Positions 1 to 10,000 of a DNA stretch of 64,000 nucleotides are shown here, piece after piece. The notes under the pieces are model-generated. The model was not told the DNA's origin. It saw only the letters and a program-made list of their open reading frames with translations, and did no database searches. The position numbers and the translations under genes were made by a program. The stretch is from the NCBI RefSeq assembly GCF_009604425.1, contig NZ_WEGI01000009.1, positions 372,001-436,000 of the forward strand. The letters are read 5' to 3'. Position 1 is the stretch's first letter. Each line of letters starts with the position of its first letter. This DNA comes from Nocardia aurantia (GTDB taxonomy: Bacteria; Actinomycetota; Actinomycetes; Mycobacteriales; Mycobacteriaceae).

Positions 1-88
1 AACACCTACCCGAAATGACGATTCCAGGAAAGTGAATCTGCCGACATTGCGTCCACGCCGGATGGTTGTTCCGCGCCGCCGGCACAGT

Positions 89-766
89 TCATCTGCCGCC
101 GGTGGTGAACTCCCGGACGATCCCGGCCAGTGCGGCGGGATCCTGCAGCATCGGCAGATGCCCGGTCGGCAACTCACGGCGAAATCCGGAACCGAGCTCG
201 GTGGCATACCGGTATTGCAGTGCCGTGGCCATCTGCCGATCCTCGGTGGTGACGACGAAACCGGTGTGTGCCGGAAACGTCCTCGGGGTCACCGCATCCT
301 GATACAGGTGCCGGGATTCCGGCGCGAACTCGGCGACGATGTGGCCGGTGACCTCCTCGTCGAGCCCGGCGCACAACGTCGAACGGATCGCCTTCTCCGG
401 CGGGCGAGTCCCCGCGACCCGCATGATCAGACCCACGAGAACCCGTTGCGGCGCAGGCAAACCCGTCAGGAACGAGGCCCCGGCGGCGGGGAACGACGCG
501 GCGACGCCGAGCACCCCGGTGACCCGCTCGGGCGCGGTGGTGACGATCCGGCTCGCCACGACACCACCGATCGAATGCGCCACGATCGTGAACGAGCCAG
601 CCGGAACCTGTTCCAGCGCCGCGGCCGCGTAATCCGCCGACCGCGCGTCGCCCCGCTTCGGATACGCCGCCACGACCGACTCACCGGGCAGATCCGCGCG
701 CACGTCGTCCCAGATCCAGGCAGGAAGCCCCGCGCCACTGAGGAACAGGATCGGATCCGGGTTCAC
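89..766 (-). CDS. alpha/beta hydrolase family protein
   Basis: 225-residue alpha/beta hydrolase. The nucleophile elbow reads AHSIGG and the C-terminal TGHLPML supplies the likely catalytic His; the N-terminal LFLSGAGLPAWIW is a typical oxyanion-hole strand-loop. I chose the GTG start at 766 because AAGGAG lies 6 nt upstream; an in-frame ATG at 823 would add 19 residues but has no such site. Substrate cannot be told from sequence. It is divergent from the broken DUF2199 gene, about 100 bp away, so the two may have shared a promoter region. Confidence 0.8.
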   Translation of the reverse strand: MNPDPILFLSGAGLPAWIWDDVRADLPGESVVAAYPKRGDARSADYAAAALEQVPAGSFTIVAHSIGGVVASRIVTTAPERVTGVLGVAASFPAAGASFLTGLPAPQRVLVGLIMRVAGTRPPEKAIRSTLCAGLDEEVTGHIVAEFAPESRHLYQDAVTPRTFPAHTGFVVTTEDRQMATALQYRYATELGSGFRRELPTGHLPMLQDPAALAGIVREFTTGGR

Positions 767-869
767 GTCGTTCTCCTTGCTGTCGTGGAATACGCCCGCC
801 ACCGTAGGCGAGGGGTCCGACACGAACCGATCGGCGAATCCGCTGTCCGAGTTCTCCTATGCTGCTGAC

Positions 870-1375
870 GTGAGTTCTCCGGGTTTCTGGTGTGGCGCGT
901 GCGGTCTGTATCACGACGGTCTGCCGCTCAGTTACGGCTCGCCCGCCCCGGCCTATTGGCATTCCGATCTGGAAGACCGGCCGGACAGCTTCCTGGCGCA
1001 GGAGGAATGCGTCATCGGCGGCGAGCAGTTCTTCCTGCGCGGTCGGGTGGTTCTGCCGGTGGTCGACACCGGACAGGAATTCGATTGGGGTGTCTGGGTT
1101 TCGGTCAGCCGTACCAGCTACGAGCGCATCATCGAGATCTGGGACGATCCGCAACGGGTATCGGAGCCGCCGTTCTTCGGCTGGCTGTCGAGCGATATCG
1201 ACGGATATCAGCCGACGACCCTGAACCTGAAGACCCGCGTGCACACCCAGCGGTCGGCTACCGCCCCACCATCGAACTGGAACCCACCGACCATCCACTG
1301 GCGGTGGAACAACGCACCGGGATCACCCTCGCCCGCGTCCGCGCCATCGCGGAATGGAACCTGCACCGGCAGTAG
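870..1375 (+). pseudogene. DUF2199-family gene split by a single-base frameshift
   Basis: The first part (GTG at 870, frame 3) reads like a DUF2199 protein: FWCGACGLYHDGLPLSYGSP, then CVIGGEQFFLRGR, FDWGVWVSVS and FFGWLSSDIDGY, ending NLKTRVHTQ. The expected C-terminus (GYRPTIELEPTDHPL then GITLARVRAIAEWNLH) is present, but in frame 2 from about 1253 to the TAG at 1375. The switch falls near 1249-1252, where one extra C (ccagC-cggtcgg) would restore HTQPVGYRP. Either a genuine one-base deletion or a sequencing error. DUF2199 proteins have no known enzymatic role. Confidence 0.8.
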
Positions 1376-1436
1376 GAACAGTATCGAGGTTCACTGCGTG
1401 GTCGTGGCGGCGATGTTCACTCGATTTCCTGTTCTC

Positions 1437-1985
1437 TCAACGGGTTCGGCTGGCCGGAGCGCGGCAGTAGACGGCGGCGGGGTCGCCGCGATATCGGACG
1501 GTGTCGATGTCGATGCGCCGCACCAGCCATCGTGATCCGACACCGACCAGATCGGCGGTGTAGCGGTAGGTCAGCTGTGCGCCGACAGCACGGTCGTCGA
1601 TCAGTCGATGGCGGACCTCGGCCGGCGCTCCCAGGCGCGCGAGCCCACCGTCGATCACGACACGTGGTGCGATCAGCGTGTGCGTGGTCTCCACCCGGCC
1701 GGCGAAGATTCCCATCAGGATGTCCGCGATGGTGTCCTGTCCGATCAGCTGGGGACTGCGCGCCGACCAAGCTTCGGTGGCGCGCCGCGGGTCCAATTCA
1801 GCATCGGCGGTCAGCGGCGAAATCAGGCGTTCCCGGTCCCACACCGCCACGCCGTCGGCGAACCGGCGCAACGCCTCGACAACCTGTCCGTCCAGCCGTT
1901 GCTCCTCTCGTCGACCGGCACCGTCGCTTCCGAAACCCGTTGTGCCGCTGTGATTCAGCGTGCCCGTGGCCGAACGGCCCATCAA
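1437..1985 (-). CDS. SnoaL-like / NTF2-fold nuclear transport-type protein
   Basis: 182 residues with the pattern of a SnoaL-like small-molecule-binding fold: an N-terminal helix (VVEALRRFADGVAVWDRERL), a loop with TEAWSARSPQLIGQDTIADIL, then beta strands ending LTYRYTADLVGVGSRWLVRRIDID. Members act as polyketide cyclases, dehydratases or plain binding proteins; no catalytic claim can be made. The start is uncertain (tandem ATGs at 1985/1982). Its 5' end abuts a degraded LysR gene on the other strand. Confidence 0.65.
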   Translation of the reverse strand: MMGRSATGTLNHSGTTGFGSDGAGRREEQRLDGQVVEALRRFADGVAVWDRERLISPLTADAELDPRRATEAWSARSPQLIGQDTIADILMGIFAGRVETTHTLIAPRVVIDGGLARLGAPAEVRHRLIDDRAVGAQLTYRYTADLVGVGSRWLVRRIDIDTVRYRGDPAAVYCRAPASRTR

Positions 1986-2009
1986 GCGGGCATTATGGAA
2001 CGATCTTTT

Positions 2010-2570
2010 TCGGGCACGGCATTCACGGCGTCCTGAGAGTCGGATTCACCGCCGCCTGGAGCGGCACCCTGATCCTGCGCGCCACCGACCGGTTCCGCAC
2101 CCGGCATCCGGAATGCACCGTCGAACTCCGGGAGGTCACCTACAGCGCCGTCGGCACGGTCCTCCGCAAAGGTGAACTGGACCTCGTCCTCGCAGAAACC
2201 GCACTCGCCGAACCGGATTCCGAATTCGTCACCGGCCTCACCGTGTTCTCCAGACCGCAAGTCCTCGCGATTCCCGCGACCCATCCCCTCGCCCGGCAGG
2301 CCACCGTATCCGCCGAGGACCTCGCAACCGCACCGCTGATCGTCGCCGAGGGGATGCCGGAAGCCGTTCTCGGCACTCACTTTCCGACTCACACGCGCGT
2401 CGGCCGCCCGATCCCACGCGGCCCGATGGCCGCCGGCTGGCCCTGATCGGGTCCTGACCCGCGACACCGCCGCGATGCGCCTCTTCGCCGGAATCATCGA
2501 CGACCTGGCGAGCGGGCCGGGCCGTCCCGACAGCCGAAATCCTTACCGCGACAGCGACCCTGGTGCCTGA
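2010..2570 (+). pseudogene. LysR-type regulator remnant (effector domain only, frameshifted)
   Basis: From about 2026 the + strand encodes a LysR substrate-binding domain: LRVGFTAAWSGTLILRATDRF, then HPECTVELREVTY, KGELDLVLAE, TGLTVFSRPQVLAIPATHPLA and TAPLIVAEG. The N-terminal winged HTH is absent. After about 2380 the frame is lost (a stop follows at 2446) and the normal C-terminus, LTRDTAAMRLFAGIIDDLA, resumes in another frame at 2454 and ends at 2570. The missing DNA-binding domain plus internal lesion make it non-functional. Possibly a former partner of the SnoaL-like gene. Confidence 0.75.
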
Positions 2571-2736
2571 TCGGAGGATCGCCGGCGGTCGCTCGTGCTC
2601 GCGTACTCCACCGCTGCGTGCTCCGCATGTCGATCGTTGAGTGGATACCGGTCCGATCGACGGATACATACCGTGGAACCCGAGCGGGCATCGCTCGATG
2701 ATCGTTCTCCGCAACTCGATGAAGGAGAGTTCTCCG

Positions 2737-2844
2737 ATGGTGTGCACGTGCCAATGTATGTACTGCAAGGAAGCTCGTACGAACCAGTACTCGAATCACC
2801 GATGCAGCCAGATTCCGAAGTGCCCCAAGACAAAGGCGAACTAG
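2737..2844 (+). CDS. possible 35-residue Cys-rich small protein
   Basis: A short ORF whose ATG follows a strong AAGGAG by 9 nt. The product begins MVCTCQCMYCKEAR and has six cysteines in 35 residues (C3, C5, C7, C10, then two more), with a basic tail ending KCPKTKAN. The surrounding 2570-2877 stretch is less GC-rich than its neighbours and holds no recognisable gene. The CxCxCxxC cluster resembles small metal-binding peptides, but I know no family it belongs to. It may be chance; nothing but the ribosome-binding site and composition supports it. Confidence 0.3.
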   Translation: MVCTCQCMYCKEARTNQYSNHRCSQIPKCPKTKAN

Positions 2845-2877
2845 AGTTCCGGTACGAGCTCCAGTTCTTCCGGGGGT

Positions 2878-3366
2878 CTAACGGTGCGTTTCGGTGAAGA
2901 CGTCCGCGGCGGCCTCGCGGCGGAGCCGTTCCAGGGTTTCGGCCTGTCGGACCGCTCGTTGTTCGAGGCGATCCAGCGTGTCCGGGGCGAGGCCGTCGAT
3001 GCGGTCGGCCAGGTCGTGTAGTAGCCGCCAGCCGGCGGCTTTGCCCTCGACAGCCAGGAGCATGGCTTCCAGTTCGATGACGGAGCTCAACGGCGCGCGG
3101 CGGATGAGCCGGCCGTTGAGCTTCAGTCGGGCGGCTTTCTCGCCGATCCACCCGCCGATCCGGCGGTAGCGGGCGGGGCGCACATCCAGTTGGGCCATGA
3201 GCCGGCGCAGCGCGACGCGGTCGTCGGCGACCTCGGCCGCCAGCTCGCGCAGTGGTGCGCCCGCGCGCTGGTCACGATGGTTTTTCGCGAGGCGGCGAGC
3301 CAATTCGACACCGGCGGTGGCGCCGGTGTAATGGTCGGACAGGTAGATGGCCAGAGGTGTGCTCAC
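2878..3366 (-). CDS. conserved hypothetical alpha-helical protein
   Basis: 162 residues starting at GTG 3366 (VSTPLAIYLSDHYTGATAG). The whole chain is predicted helical, with charged repeats such as LRELAAEVADDRVALRRLMAQL and a long C-terminal helix rich in Arg/Glu. The pattern YLSDHYTGATAGVELARRLA is familiar from actinobacterial hypothetical proteins with a ferritin-like or four-helix fold, but no metal ligands can be assigned. Transcribed toward the small Cys-rich ORF; upstream on the same strand is the tRNA gene. Confidence 0.65.
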   Translation of the reverse strand: MSTPLAIYLSDHYTGATAGVELARRLAKNHRDQRAGAPLRELAAEVADDRVALRRLMAQLDVRPARYRRIGGWIGEKAARLKLNGRLIRRAPLSSVIELEAMLLAVEGKAAGWRLLHDLADRIDGLAPDTLDRLEQRAVRQAETLERLRREAAADVFTETHR

Positions 3367-3594
3367 TGCCGTCGACTACCCCCGATCGGTGCGATCACCG
3401 GCGATCGGCACGGCCGCGCGCGGACGACTGGTGCGGTACCAGGGATCGTGCGGTTCCGACAGAGCCGGCCTGGCGGCCGAACCGGCGCATATGTCCGGTA
3501 TCGTTGCAGGTAGAGCGGCAATTTGCCGGTTTCGATTCCGTCTGAGCTTCCGCTTCGGCGGCCCGCTCCGGGAATTCCCGAGAATGACGAAACC

Positions 3595-3679
3595 TGGTGC
3601 GCGAGGGGGGACTTGAACCCCCACGTCCGAAGACACTGGAACCTAAATCCAGCGCGTCTGCCTATTTCGCCACTCGCGC
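3595..3679 (-). tRNA. tRNA-Leu (anticodon UAG)
   Basis: Acceptor stem GCGCGAG (3679-3673) pairs with CTCGCGC (3605-3599), and CCA is encoded (3597-3595). The anticodon stem CTGGA/TCCAG encloses TTTAGGT, giving anticodon UAG. A long variable arm (TGTCTTCGGACG) marks class II, and the T arm GGGGGTTCAAGTCCCCC is intact. It reads CUA, a rare Leu codon in GC-rich genomes. The gene could serve as an integration target, but no direct repeat or integrase is seen nearby. Confidence 0.95.
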
Positions 3680-3851
3680 GTGCTGGTACGACCGTCCAAA
3701 CTCTACCGGCCTTGACCGAGATCGCGAAGCTCGCCACGAGCGTTTCATACTCGCGAGTAGGTCTACCTGGATTTATAACAATTCGATAACCGGCAATATG
3801 AGGAACCCTCAGCTTTCCTTCGCGGGTGTAACCGGGGTCGACCAGCGGGTT

Positions 3852-3899
3852 CAAACATGAGGGCGGGTCATGTTTGGCGGCATTCTTGTACGAACGTAC
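3852..3899. promoter_or_regulatory. two dyads upstream of fas (candidate operators)
   Basis: Within the 384-bp gap between tRNA-Leu and fas lies a perfect inverted repeat with 9-bp arms, CAAACATGA (3852-3860) and TCATGTTTG (3868-3876), 7 bp apart. It is followed by the 12-bp dyad GTACGAACGTAC (3888-3899). They sit 160-210 bp before the fas start. In mycobacteria fas-acpS is controlled by the TetR-type activator FasR; these dyads are candidate sites for such a factor, but I cannot match them to a known FasR site. Nothing else coding is seen in the gap. Confidence 0.45.
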
Positions 3900-4063
3900 C
3901 GAAATACTCGGCGGTAGCCGGAGGGGCGCGGGGGAAACGTGAGGCTTTCCTCATGATTCTGTGCCACCCTGGCCAGGTATCGGGTCCGCGGGGCCGCGGG
4001 TAGTCCACGTTGTCGTGGTCGCCCGGACCAGGGACGAGCCGCCAGAGAAGGAAGTCGAACGTC

Positions 4064-7000
4064 TTGACGATCAACGAGAGCGCCGGAACGAACGCGAAGG
4101 TGGCCCGGGGAGCCGGGCAGAGCTCGAACTCGGGAATCAAGTCGTCACTGCTGGACCGCCTGCTGGCCGGTGAGACCTATGCTCTCGCCTTCGGTGGGCA
4201 GGGGGCGCAGTGGCTGCGGGAGCTCGAGGAGATCGGGCGCGACAGCGCGCTGGAGCCCGAGCTGACCAGCCTCGTGAACGACGCCGCTGCCCTGCTGGAG
4301 CCGGTCGCGGACCAGTTGCTGGTGGTTCGGCCCGTGGGCTTCGACCCCGTGGCCTGGATGCTGGAGGACGAGATCGCGGACACGGACGCCGGTGAGGTGT
4401 CCGCCGCCCCCTCCGAGCAGGTGCTGCGGTCGGCCGCTATCTCCATGCCGGGTGTGTTCCTGACCCAGGTGGCCGCGCTGCGGGCGCTGCGGTTGCAGGG
4501 GCTGGATCCCGAGCTGCACGCGCCGGTCGCCATCGTCGGGCATTCGCAGGGGTTGCTCGCCGCCGCGGCCGCCGAGGCCAACGGGGAGCGCGATGTCGAG
4601 ATGCTCGCGCTGGCCCAGCTGGTCGGCGCCTCCGCGTCGCTGATCGCGCGTCGCCGCGGGTTGATCCCGGTCGGGGACAAGTCGTCGATGGTGGCGGTGT
4701 CCAATGTCGATCCCGAGCAGTTGCGCGCGGTCGTTGCCGAGGTGTCCGCGGGGGTCGATCCGCAGGCGGCCGCGGTCGTGTCGATTCGTAACGGGCGGCG
4801 GCGGGTCGTGTTGTCCGGCACCGTTGTTCAGCTGGAGCGGGTGCGGCAGCGGTGCGCGGAGATCAACGCCGAGCAGACCCGTGACCGCGAGGCCAAGAAG
4901 CGCGGTGGCGCGGTCTTCGCGCCCGTGTTCGAGGACGTCGAGGTCGAGGTCGCGTTCCATCACCCCGCGCTCGCGGAGACCGTGGATCTGGTCACCGGGT
5001 GGGCCCGGCAGTGCGGGCTGGACGAGGAGCTCGCGGGCCGGCTGGCCAAGGCGATCCTGGTGGATCCGGTCGACTGGGTCGCCATCGTGGACGAGACCAT
5101 CGCCGCGGGTGCGCGCTGGATCGTGGACCTCGGTCCCAGTGATCTGCTGAGCCGGCTCACCGTCGGTTCGCTGAAGGGCTCGGGTGTGGGTGTGGTCGCG
5201 GCCGCCACCCGGCCGGGGCAGCGCAGCCTGTTCACGCCGGGCGCCGCGCCCGAGGTGGCGGCGCCGTGGGCGTCGTTCGCGCCGCAGCCGATCCGGCTGC
5301 CCAACGGGCGGGTGGTCGTCGAGACCTCGTTCACCCGGCTCACCGGGCGGTCGCCGATCCTGCTGGCGGGTATGACCCCGACCACCGTCGACGCGAAAAT
5401 CGTTGCCGCCGCGGCCAATGCGGGGCACTGGGCCGAGCTGGCCGGTGGCGGTCAGGTGACCGAGCCGATCTTCGCCGATCGAGTCGCCGAGCTGAAGACG
5501 CTGCTGCACCGGGGTCGCGCCGTGCAGTTCAACTCGCTGTTCCTGGATCCGTACCTGTGGAAGCTGCAGCTCGGCGGGAAGCGGCTGGTGCAGAAGGCCC
5601 GCGCGGCCGGCGCCCCGCTGGACGGTGTCATCGTCACCGCCGGTATCCCGGAGCTGGACGAGGCCGTCGCGCTGATCGAGGAGCTGACCGAGGTCGGCAT
5701 CAGCCATGTGGCGTTCAAGCCGGGCACCGTCGCGCAGATCCGCGCGGTGCTGCGGATCGCCGACGCCGTGCCGGACTACCCGGTGATCATGCACATCGAG
5801 GGCGGCAGGGCCGGCGGGCACCACTCCTGGGAGGACCTGGACGACCTGCTGCTGGAGACCTACGCGGAGCTGCGCAATCGCGGCAACGTGGTGGTCTGCG
5901 TCGGCGGCGGTATCGGCACGCCGGAGCGGGCCACCGACTACCTGACCGGTACCTGGTCGACCGTGCACGGATATCCGGAGATGCCGCTGGACGGCGTGCT
6001 CGTCGGTACCGCGGCGATGGCGACCCTGGAGGCCACCACCGCGCCCGAGGTCAAGCAGCTGCTGGTCGACACGCCCGGCACTCCGGACTGGGTCGGTGCG
6101 GGCACCGCCTCGGCCGGTATGGCCTCCGGCCGTAGCCAGCTCGGCGCCGACATCCACGAGATCGACAACGCCGCCTCGCGCACCGGCCGGCTGCTGGACG
6201 AGGTCGCGGGCGACGGCGAGGCGGTCGCGGCTCGTCGCGACGAGATCATCGCCGCGCTCAACGGCACCGCCAAGCCGTATTTCGGCGACGTCCCCACCAT
6301 GACCTACCGGCAGTGGCTGGAGCGGTACGTGGAACTGGCCGCCTACCTGCCGCATCAGCAGCCGCGCAGCGCGGACTTCGGCAGCGATATCGGCGAGGCC
6401 ATCGCCGACGCCACCCGTTCGGTGTGGCTGGACATCACCTGGCGGGACCGGTTCGCGGAGATGGTGCGGCGCACCGAATCCCGGTTGAACCCGGCCGATC
6501 ACGGTGAGATCGCCAGCCTGTTCACCGAGGACAGCGCGTTCGAGCAGCCGGTCGAGGTGCTCGCCACGCTGGCCGAGCGCTATCCGAGCGTCGCCGACAC
6601 GGTGCTGCACCCGGCCGATGTGCCGTTCTTCGTGTCGCTGTGCAAGATCCCGGGCAAGCCGGTCAACTTCGTGCCGGTCGTCGACGGCGACGTTCGCCGC
6701 TGGTGGCGGTCGGATTCGCTGTGGCAGGCCCACGATCCGCGCTACGCCGCCGACGGAGTGTGCATCATCCCGGGCACCGTCTCGGTCGCGGGCATCACCC
6801 GCGTCGACGAGCCGGTCGGCGAGCTGCTGGATCGGTTCGAGCAGAGCACCGCCTACACGCTGATCCGTGGTGGGGTCACCCCGAAGGCCGTCGACGGCCG
6901 CCGCCGCGCGGATGTCACCCACGGCGCGCTGGACGTCGTGCTGGCCGCTCCCGATGTGCAGTGGTCCGGGCGCACCACCCTCAACCCGATCCACCGCCTC

Positions 7001-10000
7001 GGCGAGCTGGATCAGTGGATCACCGACGAGAAGGGAGCGATCCATCCGCCCACCGGCGCCACGCTGTCGCCGATCACCGGTCCGGACACCGACAACGCGT
7101 ACGTCGAGCTGACGGTGCCGTTGTCCGCCCGGGACGCGGTGCGGATCCGGATCACCGTGCCCGCCTCGGTGTACAACGGCGGCGCCCCGGTGATCACCGA
7201 GGCCGACGCCGACGCCGCGATGTCGGCGTTGCTGGCCGTCGCGGCCGGTCGTGAACTGCCGGAGATCAAGGACGTCAACGGAACTCCGGTCGCGCACGTC
7301 AACCTGGCCTGGACCCCGGATCTGATCGCCGACCACGCCGGTGTCACCGGTTCGGGGCTGCCCGCCGGGCTCAGCACCATCAATCGGATCGTGCCCGACG
7401 TGCTGGTCGGCGCCTGCTGGCCCGCCGTGTTCGCGGTGCTCGGCGCGACCCGCACCGGAAACAACGGAAGCGCCGGCAGCAGTGTGATCGAAGGCATGCT
7501 GGATCTGGTCCACCTGGACCACCGCATCGAGCTGCTGTCCGAATTGCCCAGTGAGCCCGCGGTTCTCGCGGTCCGCGCCGAATCGGGCGGGGCCACCGAC
7601 ACCGATCTGGGCCGGGTCGTCGAGGTGCGGGTCAGCGTCGGCGCGCTGCGCGATCAGGGCCTGGCGGCCACACCGGTCGCGAACCTGGTGGAGCGCTTCG
7701 CCATTCGCGGTCGCAACGGCGCCGGCGAGCTGGCCGATCCGCCGCGCGCCGCCGGGACCGTGTCCGACGCCGCCGTCGACACCCCCCGCCGGCGTCGCCG
7801 CGACGTGGTGCTGTCGGCGCCGCGCGCGATGGCCGCCTTCGCCGCCGTCTCCGGTGACCACAACCCGATCCATACCAGCGATTCCGCCGCCAAGCTGGCC
7901 GGTCTGGGCAGCCCGATCGTGCACGGCATGTGGCTGTCGGCCGCCGCGCAGCACGCGGTCTCGGCGGTCGATCCGTCGGCCGCGCTGCCGCCGCGCACCG
8001 TGACCGCCTGGACCACCCGCTTCCTGGGCATGGTCCGGCCGGGTGCGCAGATCGACGTCCGCGTCGAGCGGATCGCCGTCGACACCGGCACCGAGATCGT
8101 CGAGGTGTCCTGCCGGACCCGCGGCGCGGGAAATGGGCAGACCGGTGGCGATCTGGTGATGACCGCCACCGGGCGGCTGGCCGCGCCGAAGACCGTGTAC
8201 GCGTTCCCGGGCCAGGGCATCCAGACCAAGGGCATGGGCCTCGACGCCCGGTCCCGGTCCAAGGCCGCCAAGGAGGTCTGGGACCGCGCCGACAAGCACA
8301 CCCGCGAGGCGCTGGGCTTCTCCATCCTCGCGGTGGTGCGCGACAACCCGACCTACCTGCGGGCCCGCGGCGTCGAGTACCGGCACCCGCAGGGCGTGCT
8401 GCACCTGACCCAGTTCACCCAGGTCGCGATGGCCACCCTCGGGGTCGCCCAGGTCGCCGAGCTGCGTGAGGCGGGCGCCTTCGTCGAGGGCGCGATGCTG
8501 GCCGGCCACTCGGTCGGTGAGTACAACGCGCTGGCCGCCGTCGCCGGAGTGCTGCCGCTGGAAGCGGTGCTGGAGGTCGTGTTCCAGCGCGGATCCGCGA
8601 TGCACGAGCTCGTACCGCGGGATGCCCAGGGCCGCAGCGACTATCGGATGGCCGCCATCCGCCCGTCGCAGATCGGCCTGCCCGACGCCGAGGTCATCGA
8701 CTTCGTCGCGAATGTCGGTGCCGCCGCCGGTGAGTTCCTCGAGGTCGTGAACCTGAACCTGCGCGGCTCGCAGTACGCGATCGCCGGCACGGTCGCCGGG
8801 CTCGAGGCGCTGGAGGACGAGATCGAGCGCCGCCGTGCGGAATTCGGTGGCAAGCGCGCCTTCGTGCTGGTGCCCGGCATCGACGTGCCGTTCCACTCCA
8901 CCGTGCTGCGCGAGGGTGTGCCGGAGTTCCGGACCAAGCTCGAGGAGCTGCTGCCGCAGGACGTGCATCCGGAAATCCTTGCCGGACGGTACATTCCGAA
9001 CCTGGTGCCGCGGCCGTTCTCGCTGGAGCGCGAATTCATCACGGAGATCGCCGATTACGTGCCGTCGCAGCCGCTGCGCGACGTGCTGGCCGACTGGGAC
9101 GCCTGGACAGCCCGCCCGACCGAGCTGTGCCGCGTCGTGCTGATCGAGCTGCTGGCCTGGCAGTTCGCCAGCCCGGTGCGCTGGATCGAGACCCAGGACC
9201 TGCTGTTCGGTGATCTCGGGGTCGAGCGGTTCGTCGAGATCGGTCTGGCCGCGACGCCGACCGTGGCGAACCTGGCCTCGAACACGCTGAAGCTGCCCCA
9301 GTTCGCCACCGCCCGGGTCGAGGTGCTCAACATCGAGCGCGAGGCCGGTGTGGTGTTCTCCACCGACACCGATCCCGCACCGGTAGACGAGCCGGAAGAG
9401 GTTGTGGCCGAGGCTGCTTCGGCTCCGGCTGCTGCCGCTGCCCCCGTCGCCGCGGCCCCGGTCGCCTCCGGCGGCCCGCGTCCCGACGACATCTCGTTCA
9501 CCGCGGCCGACGCCACCCGGGTGCTGATCGCGCTGTGGACGAAGCTGCGGCCGGATCAGATCGGCCCGGTGGACACCATCGAGGGCCTGTGCGACGGCGT
9601 GTCCTCGCGTCGCAACCAGCTGCTGGTCGACCTCGGTTCCGAACTGTCGCTGGGCGCCATCGACGGCGCCGCCGACGCCGACATGGGCGCCCTGGCGGCG
9701 ACCGTGCAGCGCCTGGCCCGCACCTACAAGCCGTTCGGCTCGGTGCTGTCCGACGCGATCGGCGATCACCTGCGCAAGGTGTTCGGCCCGTCCGGTAGGC
9801 GGCCGGCCGCGATCACCGATCGGGTCAAGAAGGTCTGGCAGCTCGGCGACGGCTGGGCCCACCACGTCACCGCCGAGGTCTCGCTCGGCACCCGCGAGGG
9901 CGCCAGCGTCCGCGGTGGCGATCTGGGCGGCCTGGTGTCCGGCGCGCCGGCCGACGGCGGCGCCGTCGACGCCGCGATCGACGCGGCCGTGCAGGCCGTC

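Noticed and set aside
1532..2446. 304-residue open frame read as an intact LysR
   Set aside because: Its first 160 residues are antisense to the SnoaL-like gene and contain no HTH; only the last part matches the effector domain.
3595..3679. tRNA-Leu as an integration site of a genomic island
   Set aside because: No integrase, no direct repeat of the tRNA 3' end and only housekeeping genes follow on one side.
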